This document shows, one piece after another, positions 46,001 to 57,118 of a stretch of DNA of 64,000 nucleotides. The stretch's first letter is position 1. Each line of letters begins with the position of its first letter. Below the pieces are notes generated by a model that worked only from the letters and a program-made list of their open reading frames with translations, was not told the DNA's origin and did not search any database. The DNA lies in contig NC_085882.1 of assembly GCF_035222275.1 (NCBI RefSeq), positions 193,501-257,500 on the forward strand, given 5' to 3'. The position numbers and the translations under genes are program-made. This DNA comes from Podospora bellae-mahoneyi. Its lineage: Eukaryota; Ascomycota; Sordariomycetes; Sordariales; Podosporaceae.

Positions 46001-46436
46001 ACCACAACAACAACAACCACAACAACAACACCAAACCCTTCAGCCACGATCCCATCACCCACCATCACACCAGCTACACCCACACCAGCTACAACCACAC
46101 CAGCAGCTGCACCAACAACACCACCAACAGCAACAGCAGCAACTTCAACAACAACAGCAACAACAACAAACTCAACAGGCCTACAACCCCTACAGCCCGT
46201 ACCACAACCTACCGATGGGAGGCGCCCCGTGGCACAACTCTACCTCGGCCGGTGGTCTCCTCTCGTGGGAAGGGTACGGGAACCAGTACTTTGGCAATGA
46301 GCGCCACGATAGCTTGACGCAGGAGCAGCAGACGCAGCTGCTCAACATTCTGGAAGCGGATGGCATGAGTGATATTTCTGCGTATCTTGCCACTGGCAAC
46401 GCTGCCAACGGTGGCCACGGCACTGGGAATTGGTAG
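43085..46436 (+). CDS. Long Zn2Cys6 transcription factor with polyglutamine/histidine tail
   Basis: Exons 43085-43276, 43376-44649 and 44705-46436 give 1065 residues. The first junction completes the zinc cluster: ACCRCRQ-RKTKCDPALPRCSPCDRAGQTCEYF, six cysteines, followed by KNRKMNRTYVVDLQKKVQRLEAELEQL as linker and coiled coil. The fungal-specific regulatory domain occupies roughly residues 190-560 (YTDSLRIS, LKTLQCLILIVQYSLL, RRLVWIVLTTELGLAHMLGRPSGF). The C-terminal ~450 residues are low complexity: Ser/Pro/Asn-rich, then Gln/His runs (PHQQLHQQHHQQQQQQL), ending in a more ordered segment (LTQEQQTQLLNILEADGMSDIS). The ATG at 43085 is the first in frame. It is a complete transcriptional regulator, unidentified further. 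Confidence 0.9.
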
Positions 46437-46783
46437 ATGTTTGTGACATGGATAGACACTGGGCATGTTGTTTTATTTGTGAGGGGGTCATATTCACCTT
46501 GGAACTTGTGTGTCTGTTGGGGGGGGGGTTGAGGGGGGTTTGGTGGAAGGGGGGCTACAGGAGTTGACGGGATACCTAAGCGTTGATTTTACTCATTTCT
46601 TTTTGTGTCTGGTTGTTCTTGGATACAGGTAGGTTTGCAGATTATGGCCACTGTGTTACTTTGTACAGTTGATGGATTTGTATATAGACTATTTTTCAAC
46701 ACAAAACATCAACGAGTCGGTTGGGCCCCTTCCCTTCTACTTGGTACAATGATATCGCAGTCATGCAGCCAACCAACCAGCAT
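46437..46783. other. Convergent 3' gap with G-runs
   Basis: 3' region of the polyglutamine regulator and of the next minus-strand gene. It contains a cluster of G-runs at 46518-46554 on the plus strand. No gene. Confidence 0.55.
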
Positions 46784-49242
46784 CTAAACCTTCTCCGCCT
46801 CACCCCCAGGAGCAGCGGCAGCATGAGCAGCAACCTTTTTGACAGTCCTCTTCCTCCTCTTCTTCCCATCCCCGGGAACGATCCCCGCGTTGGGCGGTGC
46901 ATCCAACACCCACCTCGCCACGGCCAAAGCCCTATCGCTCCCAACAGGGTACTCCTTCTCGAGCTCGTGCCTACCTGGCCCACCACCATTCCCGTTCCCT
47001 TGGGCACGAGCAACAACCCCGCCATTCCCATCGCTCGTGACCTTTTGCCCGTCAATGTCTAAATCCCCGATTGCCCCTTCTAAACTAGACCCATCATCAT
47101 CCTCATTATCATGATTATTTGCCGGGAGTAGTAGTTGTTGTTGTTGTGGTGGTTGTTGTGGTTGTTGTGGTTGTTGTGGTTGTCCAGCCACAACACCGGA
47201 TGTTATCTGCGCGCGTAGCTCAGCCACGGCATTCGCAAGCTGGTAATCGTGCTCCGCCCTCAGCTGCCTGGCCAGCACGGCCTGCCGGAAACTCGGCTCG
47301 TCGCTCACCCGCTCGTCGCCCAAGGCGTCGAGAACAATCTGGTGATGCAAGCGGTCCTTGCGCTGTTTTTCTGTCTCGACTGGGACAGGAAATGGGAAGG
47401 GGGACGGAAGCTCCCTTAATTCGGTGGATACTTCTGATCCGGTGGTGTCTGACGACGGCAGTGCAGGTTTGGACTGCGGCGGCTGGTGCTGAAGATGATG
47501 CAGCGGAGAGGAACCATTCGGGTGCAAAACGGGCACCGGAGCTGGCGCGCAGAGATCATCCCATGCGCCTGCTAGCTGGATCCAGTTTCCTCCTGCGCGC
47601 AGGACCTCGACCCAGTCCGTGCGGGCGGGGGAGCGACTAGCTTGGAAGGCTGGGTAACCGTCTGCTAGGCGGGCCAGGCGGGCGACCATGTAGGCGTGGC
47701 GGAGGAGCTCCTTGGCCGAGGTCTGGATGAGACAGTGGCAGAGTAAGAGAGCGTGGAGAGCGTCGGCCAAAAGGGGGTGGTATGTCAGTGTTTCTGTGAT
47801 GACGGGAGAAAGAACGGGCGGAGGTGGCTGTTGTGCCTGCAGGGAGGCTAGGTCCGTGATGGGATACGGCGGGAGATCTGGTGGTGGCGAGGGAGCAAAC
47901 AGATCCGAGAGGACGTAGATGCGGTGTGGTTTCTGTGTGGTTCTCTCGTCGTTTCCAAGGGGCGACGCAGACTTGGTGGTGTGGCGGGGAACACGGACGC
48001 CGTTGGCGATAGAGTTCACCTTGCGGGCAAAGTCCTCGGCGATGTCCAAGGGTAGATCGGGCGAGTACTCGAAATGGGAAAGGTAAGTCATGTAGTCACG
48101 AAGCGCCCGCTTCGCATTCTGTCTCACATGCTGCCTCGCCTCCAGAACCTCGGGGGACAATGGCGGGGAGGCCTGGTCGCCGTCGCTGTCCGGTTCTGGC
48201 ACTTGGGGAGAGCCGTCCGGGAAGGCTGCGTCAACATGCTGGCAGGCCATGGTGAGGTAGACTCCAGCACGTTGGAACAAAAGCTGTGTCTCCAGGCTGC
48301 TCGGCTGCTCTTCTTCCTTCAAGACAACATCCTCGGTTCTTCGCGCCGTCCTTTGCGCCACCTGCTGCTCGGCTTCGGCGTCCTTTCCTGCGTAACGGTG
48401 GGTTGGTCGGCGAAGGCGATGGACCCTCAGGGCGTCTGTGAAATCGGCAACGGCCCCTTGAAAGTCCTCCTTGAATATCTTGACGATGCCTCGAGTCCTC
48501 AGAGGCTCTGGGTCCGAGGGATTCTCGTGTATCGCTTCGTCCAATGGCTGCAGGCTCGTGCATTCGGCGAGCTGTCGACTCGGAATCTTTTCGTGAAAGA
48601 AGTGCACATATTTGGCGTCGCTGTCGTCTGGACTCCGTTGAAGCACCAAAGAAGCAACCTCCTCCAGTGCCGAAGCGCTCTGCATGGTCGAGACGCTACA
48701 GGCTACTTCATCCAGCTTGTACGCCTTGCAAAGCTTGTGGGTCGCATCTTTTCGCATTCGATGTTTTCTCTCCGGACTTAGCTTTGCTTGGTTTCCTGGA
48801 CGAAAGCCAAACCCCAGGCCCAACGCGGCTGCATGGTGTAGGCCGGGGATGCTCTGCTGGTTGAGAGAAGCAACGCCGCTCGCCGCGCGCACAGCCAGGT
48901 CAATGGCCTCGTCGACGAGTCTCCTAATCTTGACGAGGTCGAAAAACACGGCAGGATCGATCGGGCGGGGTCGAGGGGTGTTGTAATTGATATTGGCGAG
49001 AGTCTCAATGACCTCGGGGGGAAGCTGGAGCCATGGGCCGTGGAAGGCGGATATGTATCGCCAGTGTCTAGGAGTTGACAAGACACCAAGTCAGCAGGGG
49101 GAACAGCAGGCAGTGCAGGACATTGGGCGCACTTGTTTCTGCATATTATGAGTTGCTGCTGGGACCTAACCAGTTTCTGGTGGCCGAGGTCGCTTTCAGC
49201 CTCGACGAGGTCCTCTTGGGACGAAGACTTCTTTTTGGCCAT
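46784..49242 (-). CDS. TPR-like protein of unknown function (often called a histidine kinase group protein in fungi)
   Basis: Exons 49242-49166 and 49067-46784 give 786 residues; the junction reads HQKLV-RHWRYISAFHGPW. The first half is helical with a short TPR-like segment (DEAIHENPSDPEPLRTRGIVKIFKEDFQGAVADFTDALRV is the clearest part, about residues 220-260), followed by RRTEDVV and LLFQRAGVYLTMACQHVDAAFP. The middle has RALRDYMTYLSHFEYSPDL and ITETLTYHPLLADALHALLLCHCLIQTS, a conserved-looking helical core. The C-terminus has a short polyGln/Pro run and a basic end (KKRRKRTVKK) that may act as a nuclear signal. I know of similar fungal proteins only under vague names; no kinase motif is visible here. 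The first exon is supported by frame and splice sites. Confidence 0.75.
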
Positions 49243-49766
49243 GGTTGTTTGCTATGAGGGCTGTTTGGAGGAACAGACGGACAAGAAGAGCCTTTTACGG
49301 CCAACAATGGACGGAGAGAAGCGGTCGAAATATGGCCATTGGAGTTACCCCAAACGTCCGTGATGCATGTTAAAACTGGAACTGAAAATCAGAGGTTCGA
49401 CTAAGCTTCCGGCCGAGGTGGGTGGTATGCGACTGCCCTGGGTAGGTACTGAGAAGGACCCCTTCGTGGTACATATGACGCGGGTTTTCCACCACCCCAC
49501 AAAATGCCAAGGCTATCACGTGAACCCCTCGCTTCGACCTCTTGCATATATTTCTTGGTGAGAATTACATTCCAACAAACGGTCACTTTCATTCTTTGCA
49601 AAACTATTACTAAACAGACCCGTAGTAGGTACATTCTCTCTTCCACGAAGCGAAAAAACAAAATAAAAAAAGCCAAGGACGCGCAAACAAGTGTAAATGT
49701 GAAGAAATGACGAGAAGAGAGACAGAGCCTCCAGATCCATGGCGCACATTACATGTTGTGAACGCC
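49243..49766. other. Intergenic gap
   Basis: Upstream of the TPR-like gene and downstream of the LysM gene. AT-rich from about 49560 to 49710. No gene seen. Confidence 0.55.
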
Positions 49767-51161
49767 CTACCACGGTGTGGGAAGGGCGGCACGACCGTTG
49801 ATGACTGGGGTGGGCAGGTAGCAGTCGGAACCTGTCGTCGATCCGCCATCGCCGGGCTTTTCCAGCAAGTGTCAGCCATGCTTGGTCTCGTTTGAGACGC
49901 CAGAAAAAAGGTACTCACCTGCAGCTCACTGCAGCAAAGAGGAACGGCTTGGGTAGCTGGGCACGGCGCGTGACTGAGCACGAATTCACCATCGCCTATT
50001 GTTTTTTTTGTCATGGTCAGCAGCGCTTGATGAAGGAAGGGGAAGTAGGGTAGGGAGCTCACATCCGAGACCGATAAGTCCACCCAACAAGCCACCGGCG
50101 ACACAGCACTGGGCAAAAGCGTCGCCGACATTGCACTGGAAGGAACGGAATGCAGTCACGATGGGCAGCGTGGTAAAGGTGACGCTGCTGGTGGTCGAGG
50201 TCGAAGTGGATGTGGTGATCGAGGTGCTGGGTGTCGCCGTGGTGCCAGTGAAGACGTCGACCGTGATGGTGCTGTACGCTGTGATGACGCTGATGGACCG
50301 GGTTGTGGTGGTCCCTGTGGGATCGGCTGTGTTGAAAACCGACACACGGAAGGCTGTGGGAGAGATGAGGACCGTCTGGATCGGGTGGACCGACACGTCT
50401 CTCCACATGATACAGGAGCAGGCGTAGTTGACCCGATTGACCGGCTCGGCCTCCCAGACAGCTGGCCGCGCAACAGCAGGCGCCTCTCCTTCTGCGCAGT
50501 ACTCGGCCTCGGGCGCGTCACTGCGCTTGGCCTTGGGAATGAAAAAGGTTGGCGAGGAGGTGATGGTTCCCGAAGTGGACGTTGTGGTGGTGGTCGTCGT
50601 CGTGGTGGATGGGTTGCCTCCGTTCAAGAGGACGCCCACACACAGGCGCGCACCCAATACAAGGTTGCTGCAGAACCGGTTGATGCCGGGGTTGAGGTCC
50701 CGCAGCTGGCTGAAGGTGAGGCCATACGCCGAGTAGATCGAGTAACATGTATCCCCAGCCGCGACAACGTGGACTCCGCCGCAGACCAGTGTCGAAGTAG
50801 CCGACGTGCTTGTGGTGGTGGTGGAAGCAGTCGTGGTGGTGCTGGTGGTGCTGGTCACTCGGACATCAGGGAGAGTCGTGGTTTCTGTAGTCGAAATAGT
50901 CTCCCTTTGCACTCCAAAGCTAGCCAGGTTGAAGCTCAGCGTGATGGTTGATGTCCTGGTCCGGGCATAAACAAGAGAGGAGCAGTATCGCACGGCGTCG
51001 AGCCAGTCCTGGTTGACAGCCTCGCGAAAGTGAACTGCCCGGAGCAGACGATCATTCTCGCAGACCCTGTTGATCTGGGTGAAGGTCAAGGGGTCGGGGT
51101 TTTGAGCGAGGGCTGAGCCCACCAGCACCGTCCAGGATACTACAAGCTGCGTCAATTTCAT
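49767..51161 (-). CDS. Secreted LysM protein with C-terminal hydrophobin-type eight-cysteine domain
   Basis: Exons 51161-50063, 49995-49919 and 49856-49767 give 421 residues. A signal peptide (MKLTQLVVSWTVLVGSALA) is followed by an N-terminal segment with two cysteines, a Ser/Thr linker, and a LysM motif (HVVAAGDTCYSIYSAYGLTFSQLRDLNPGIN, residues about 130-175, with RFC and ARLC cysteines). A second long Ser/Thr region follows. The last ~80 residues carry C343-x8-CC352,353-x13-C367-x10-C378-x8-CC387,388-x15-C404, the C-CC-C-C-CC-C order of hydrophobins, between class I and class II in spacing. LysM binds chitin or related glycans; hydrophobins coat air-exposed hyphae. The last two exons were found by splice consensus and complete the cysteine set exactly, which supports the model. 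It is probably a wall-bound surface protein. Confidence 0.75.
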
Positions 51162-51777
51162 GTTGGCTTCGTCCAGGTGTGTCTGATCCGGGCTGGGGTG
51201 AGATGACTGGAGAGAGAGAGGTCACAAGAAGACAGCGTGGTGTTCAAACATAAATCATGGTTTCGGATCTGATGTTGATGCAAGCCGGAATGCCCAACAG
51301 TCGCGTCGCGAGTAAACAAATTTCGTTGACTCCATTCCAACATGACTCCCTCTGCTGAGACACTTTCCAAAGCTCGGGACACCCCGTCTGTCCTCCCTTT
51401 TCAAAAGACGTGTTGGTATCATGAAATTGCTCCATAGACTCTTGGTGGTGGCATGCGATCTTCTCTTGAATTGTCTCAACTTCTCCCTGTGCCTTGCCAG
51501 CTCCTGTAAAGCTCAGCTTGGTGTCTTACTGTCATTAGGGTCAAGAATTCCCATGAGGAGAATATGATTTCACTACTTTCTGGCAATAGATCGATCGTAG
51601 TGCCCAGACTGCCTTTTCCAAAACAGCTGTTGGGCTGGGTGTTCCTTGCACCCGTCAGTAGCAACAATAAGGGTAGCCATCGTTACCATGTTTCAACATC
51701 AAGCGATGATAGAGATCCACATATCCCCAGCAAATTAATACATCATATCATTACAACCGCCCCATTCCTACCGCTGA
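51162..51777. other. Intergenic gap
   Basis: Promoter of the LysM gene and 3' region of the DOMON-cytochrome b561 gene. No gene seen. Confidence 0.55.
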
Positions 51778-53219
51778 TCACTGCCTGCCATACCCAAACC
51801 TCGCCTCGTGGTCATATATACTCGGCATATTGTACAGCTCATGATCCTCCTCCGCCGCCTTGGGCTTTCTAGCACTTGTACACCTCCACAAGCAAAAATA
51901 GAGGGGGACCAACAGTATAAAAATGCCCCCTGCTAGAACTGCATACCCCAACATCACCAACCTTGTCTGCTCCGACAGTTTCAGCCCCCTTTTTTTTTTT
52001 TTTTTTTCATGTTAGCATTCGTCCAAATTTCAGGGCCATCACGCAAGCACTCACAATCCATTATTGACCAACAACGCGACCCAAATCCCCCTCCCAACCC
52101 AAGCGTGCACCTGCTTCACCCACCCTCCATTCCCAACCACCTCCTGCCCTCCCGCTGCCCGCCTCCTGACCCAAACCCCCCATCCAACCATGGCCACCAT
52201 CACCGCCACGGTCAACAACCCCAAAACCTGGTGCCCCGTTCCCATCTTGCTCGTAAGAACATGCTGCCCACTGATGACAAGCCCGGGCACCATCGCGCCT
52301 AGGGTAAACAGAAAGTAAATACTCCCAGTCGCAACATGCAGCTTGGGCCACTTCCTCCCCAGGAAAGCCGCAACAAGATTGTCGAATGGTGCGATGGCCA
52401 GGGCCACAATCGCAAACAGGATCCCGTGCGCGGTGGCGGCTTTGTTGCTTGACTTTTTGAGGGAGGGGTCGTCATCCGGGAAGGTGACGTGCTGAGTTAT
52501 GTTTGTTGGTGTCCCCACCCCGCCGGGGCCGGTTGATTTGGAGATGTCGATGTTGAAAATGCCGTGGGCGACGTGTCGTCGGATGCGGGCGTCGAGGTCG
52601 TCGGTGGAGAAGGCGCCCGAGTTGGGGCCTACGGCGAACATTATCGGTGCGGTGGGGGTGTTGTTGGTCGGGATGGCGGGGTTGAAGGGGGCGGATTGGC
52701 TTTGGAGGTTGCGGCAGCTGTGGCAGGTACCGTTGGCCGTCATTTGGCCTGTTTTTGGGGAGAGCTCGCTGCCAGGGTGGAGGGTGATGCGGAGGGGGTG
52801 GTGGGTTGGTTCCGTGTTGCCGCTGGTGAAGGGGTTAGTCGACGATTATGAGGTGGGGAAAATGTGTGAAGGGGGGTCTACTTTGTGAACCGTGGGCTGA
52901 CGATGACTGATTTGCGGTCTGCGGATGGGTACATCACCAAAATTACCGAGTTTGCCATGCTGGACCCGAAGCCAATGGCCGAGTATTGATACCAATCTGG
53001 AGAGCTGACGTAAAAGTTGATATCGTTTGAGCCATCGTCTGGGAGGTTGATGGAAATGATGGTGTTGGCCTCAGGGATAAAGACATTTGAAGCATTGGTC
53101 TGACCCAAGACGAGATGTAATTGTGAGATGAGGTCTGTAGATAGGTAGGTTAGTTTAACATCTGCAGATCCAAGCTGTACAAACTTACACAACACGAGCC
53201 ACGGTAGTAATGAGGCCAT
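51778..53219 (-). CDS. DOMON-cytochrome b561 membrane protein
   Basis: Exons 53219-53189, 53134-52882, 52822-52055 and 51988-51778 give 420 residues. A short hydrophobic start (MASLLPWLVLY) leads to a DOMON-like cytochrome domain (NIDVS-like strands; SSPDWYQYSAIGFGSSMANSVILVMYPS, here the Met in SSMA fits a haem ligand of cellobiose-dehydrogenase-type cytochromes). A cytochrome b561 region of five or so membrane segments follows (AHGILFAIVALAIAPF, LHVATGSIYFLFTLGAMV, TGHQVLGLLTVAVMVAMVGWGVWV, HAWVGRGIWVALLVNNGL), with histidines for haem binding. The last exon adds a membrane segment and a charged tail. Such proteins carry electrons across the plasma membrane. The last intron has a poly-A tract before its acceptor, which is unusual. 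The order is intact. Confidence 0.85.
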
Positions 53220-54072
53220 ATTTGCTTTTAACCTGTTGCCAGCAACTTCAACACTATGGAGAACGACCAAGAGAAATGGAAACTCAAAGCAAAAAAGCTC
53301 CGGACCACTTCATGTATTATCATCATCATCAAGATGGAAATGGCCGTGTAAAACAATGCAACCCTGCAGATGTGCTTGCCGTCGGGATGTAGTTGTCGGC
53401 GGCTAACATCTCCAGCTCTCCCTTGTCATTGGCTAGCCCTGTACTTGGAAGCGCTGCGCGCACCGTGACGGCAATACGCCTAGCACTTGCACCCCAATCA
53501 ACGAACGACCTGTCACACGCAACCCCTTGGTGACAAAGGCCCAAAAATAGGCAACCGGCAGTGACTGGCTTTTGCAACTGGTGAAACTTATTAGCATCCA
53601 AGAAATGGCTCAAGCTAATTTTCCTTTCAAAGTATCCAAGTCTAGAGAACAGATGGTGTGAATTTTCCCATGACAGGTTGATTATACAAAATGTGTAGAA
53701 AGTTGTTTAAAAACTCGTTCAGAAATGGTTGCCGCGCTCACGTTTTGCCCGCCTTCTTTTTCTCAATTGAATCGAGTAGACTCTTGTATCCATGAATTTC
53801 TTTGTGCTGCACTTTTAAGACAAGCACTTGTTTGCATTGTCTGCAGTAAACCGTCGCCGAGCATTGTCCCTTCGCCAGCCTTCTTCCTCCTCGCTGGCCA
53901 GGCTGAAGCGCTGCCTCGCCTTTAGCGCTAACAGTCGCCGCAAATCATCTACAGCTCCGCGAACAGCACAGAGCTCTACTCTGTAAAAGAATAGAAGGTT
54001 CGTGTATACCTATCTACCAAAAAGTAGGGCTTCCTTTTTGCCTGGTACGCTGACCTAGGCCTCCAGGCCGCA
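53220..54072. other. Intergenic gap
   Basis: Upstream sequence of the DOMON-cytochrome b561 gene (minus) and of the kinase-like gene (plus). No gene seen. Confidence 0.55.
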
Positions 54073-56088
54073 ATGCCTCCAATTCCAGGCGTCCACGTGG
54101 TGTATGATAACCGGCGAGTCCACAGGATTGTTGACACGGGCAATGAGGCTTGGTGCTACAAACATGCTCGGAAGTGCAAGACAATCAAAGTCTCCGAACA
54201 GAACCCAGAGATTATCCGACACATCAAGGACCGTCTCTACAAGACAGCCCACAAAAACAAAGGCTTCCTTGGATTCCATGATCGTGGAATGAGATTCGTT
54301 ACTCGTACTCAGTTTGACAACATCATCACACCCGAGGCTGTTCTTCAGGTAGTCGCCAAGCTGGCGTGTTACCAAGGCTTGACAGCAAGGGACCATATGC
54401 AAATTGCCCAAGATATCTACTGAGGCACAGAAGATGGACGCCGCTCGCCCTGTCGCCGACTGCTTGCTTCCCTCATCGGGACCGGGAATTCGGAAGCACT
54501 GGCAGCATCAAAACACTGATCGATGAAGGCCTCAGTGACACCTGTCTTCCTCTCCTATTTAAGGAAGTCATGGAGGAGGACACGCTGATATGTGCTCACC
54601 ATGAACACCAACATGCCTCCATAACCGACATGGACCTGGAGTCTCGAGAGACTTTCACCGCCCTCTGTGGATCCTTTTCAGTGCCCTTCATCAAATGGAA
54701 AGATGGCGGGAAGTATTGTCACCACGTCTTGAAAGGCGGCGGCCCTCTTCCTATGAGAGGGCCACTTCCAATGGAGAAAAACGACAAGATGAATGAGGAA
54801 GGAGACTTTGGTGAGGTCTTCAAAGTTGAGATTGACCCAGGCGACAGGGGACTTCGACCTAGAGGTAAGTGAAACATCAGATTTTACATGACTGAACGAA
54901 CGTTCAAGCAACTGATACTCTGAGGCAGAAAACACCAACTTTTTTGCTTTAAAGAAGCTTAAGAAGCATGGTGACTCGAATGGCACTTCTCGTGCGGACG
55001 AGTTTGACCTGGAAATCAGGTCGTTGATCTTCGCCGAGAGTCGAGCTTTGAAGGTACCAGGCCCGGATGATCATGGGCAAACGAAAAGGCACTTGATCCC
55101 GCTCCTTGCAACATTCGAGGTGTATGATTCCAACGATCCAGAGCCGACATTCTATTTTCTGTTCCCACTGGCAGATTGTAACCTAAAGCAATTCTGGGAG
55201 AAGAAGCACCACGATGCGACAAGGGAAGAGCAGTGTGGTTGGATGGTTGAGCAGTTTTACCTACTTGCCAAGGCCCTGCAGTGCGTCCACAATGAAAGGT
55301 CGCTGATGATCACGTCAAAGAGAACTGATTCCAACGTCTTTTGCCGGCATGGAGACATCAAACCATCGAACTTTCTGTTCTTTGAGGACTCTCAACCCGG
55401 CGGTCTGGGCAGGTTGGTTTTAGGTGACTTTGGTATGGCTAGAATTCACCGCAAAGGATCCAGATCAAGCCAGCCAGCAGGGGAGAGAATGGCCATAATT
55501 TCTTATCAAGCACCTGAGTTTGGCAAGGGGGATGTGATATCTCTCAAGACTGACATCTTCAGTCTCGGATGCGTTTATTTAGAACACATTACGTGGCTTC
55601 TGATGGGCTTCGAGGCCTTGGACAAGTTTATAGACGCCAGACTCGAGACAGATCCTGTGTACGGTTTCCAGACAGATATCTTTTACAACGTGTCACAGTC
55701 CAAAGATTCCGTGTGGCTCAAGGAGGGCGTCAAGCGTTGGATCTGGGACCTGAAGCAGCACAAAGACTGCGTGGAAATTGTATATGATCTGTTGGAGATC
55801 ATCGAGCACGGCATGCTGGAAGCAAACCACCAGAAAAGGATCAACTCGGCAATGTTGGCTACCGAATTGGAGAAAGTGTGGACCAAGTGGCAACGTAAGG
55901 ATTCCCTGTACGACGAAAGGCACTGGAGAGAAAGTGAGATTAGTTCCAAAGCAATCAACAAGCCCAATTCCAGTACTAAAGTGCTTGCTATTTCCAAAGA
56001 GCTCCTGTGGAAGCAAAAGCTAACCGCGCGTCAAGACGGAAGATCGCCGACAACACCACCCCAAACGACAATCAGAACCTTCCGGTAA
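54073..56088 (+). pseudogene. Protein-kinase-like gene with apparent frame breaks in its N-terminal half
   Basis: The kinase domain is well preserved. After an intron at 54865-54928, GDFGEVFKVEI (P-loop remnant), FFALKKLKK (VAIK lysine), RHGDIKPSNFLFF (HRD-type, HGD here), VLGDFGMAR (DFG), YQAPEF (APE) and DIFSLGCVYLE follow in order to a stop at 56088. The 5' part reads from an ATG at 54073 through about 115 residues (HMQIAQDIY), then meets an in-frame stop. Coding sense continues past it in the same frame (RRSPCRRLLASLIGTGNSEAL) and then moves to another (TLIDEGLSDTCLPL). I found no intron that joins them. The gene is thus either recently damaged, misread here, or starts later. Kinases of this type often sit in variable, incompatibility-related regions of fungal genomes. 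Confidence 0.65.
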
Positions 56089-57118
56089 AGGAACCAACTA
56101 CAGTCGAAAATCCTTCTGGTCGCTTCGCCCTCGAAAGGGGCAAAACTTTCCACTAAACAATGGAACCGGAACTGCAGTCTGAAGATGATACCGGCAGCGA
56201 CTGTGAACTTTCGGCAGAGAGGGCAGAGGATAATGAAGGAGAGCACAGGAAGATGGGGGAGAAAGCCCAACTCAAGATCACGTTGTGTCACATAAGGTAG
56301 CCAGTCCTCAAGCTGAGTCTCACACCACTCCACTGAAGCTGCTGCTTTCCGGGCAGTAGAACTCTAGGAAACCAAAGTTGTATGTTCCGTCCACTGTTTT
56401 GGCCCACCGAACGCAGTTCATGTGGTTCAGCGTCGATTCATGTGTTGGACATGCATCTGACACCGCACTATCTCGCCTCTCTTGCCATGGCATTCCGGGC
56501 GTCGCGTCGAGTGGTTGGAATGCAGCTCAAACATTCCATAAAACGCCGAGGCATATCTTACCGACATTTCCTTGTGGTTGAACTTTCCTCAGGTTCAAAT
56601 CATTCCCGTGTGAAGTGTGAACTACCCAGGTGTTAGAAATGGGCAGGCTCCAAATGTTTTGGACGGCATGTTTTCCGTGCTCTGTAGGTGGTGCTCCTCC
56701 AGGTGAGGTGGCTGAGTTCCGTGCATGCACCGATAACCACTCACTGTGCTAGCCAACCTGGGCGACTTCAAGCGAAATCTAATCTACTCAGGGTGTTGTG
56801 TGGGTAGCTACAACTGGGCTGGTTTGTTTGGGTCTGCAGGATTTCTCAGTTCTCTTTTCCATAGTTATCACAATCAACAGTTTATTACCAACACAGGGCT
56901 TTCTGATGGGCAACCTTATTAGCGGGGCGACGCAAGACTGTGCAGTGCCAGCTCCCAATGATACGCTGATGAAAAACAATGCATCTTGTTTGGGGACTTT
57001 TACGTTGTGCTCTGTGCATATACAATGTCTCTTCCTCGCTTACCCCTGACTATTTCCTACCTAGTTCATCCGACTAACAGCAAGGTGAACGTGGCCGTCG
57101 TAGAAAACACCCTTCTCA
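56089..57118. other. Intergenic gap between the kinase-like and CorA-like genes
   Basis: About 1 kb with only short open frames in all reading directions. No motif or repeat was recognised. Confidence 0.5.
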
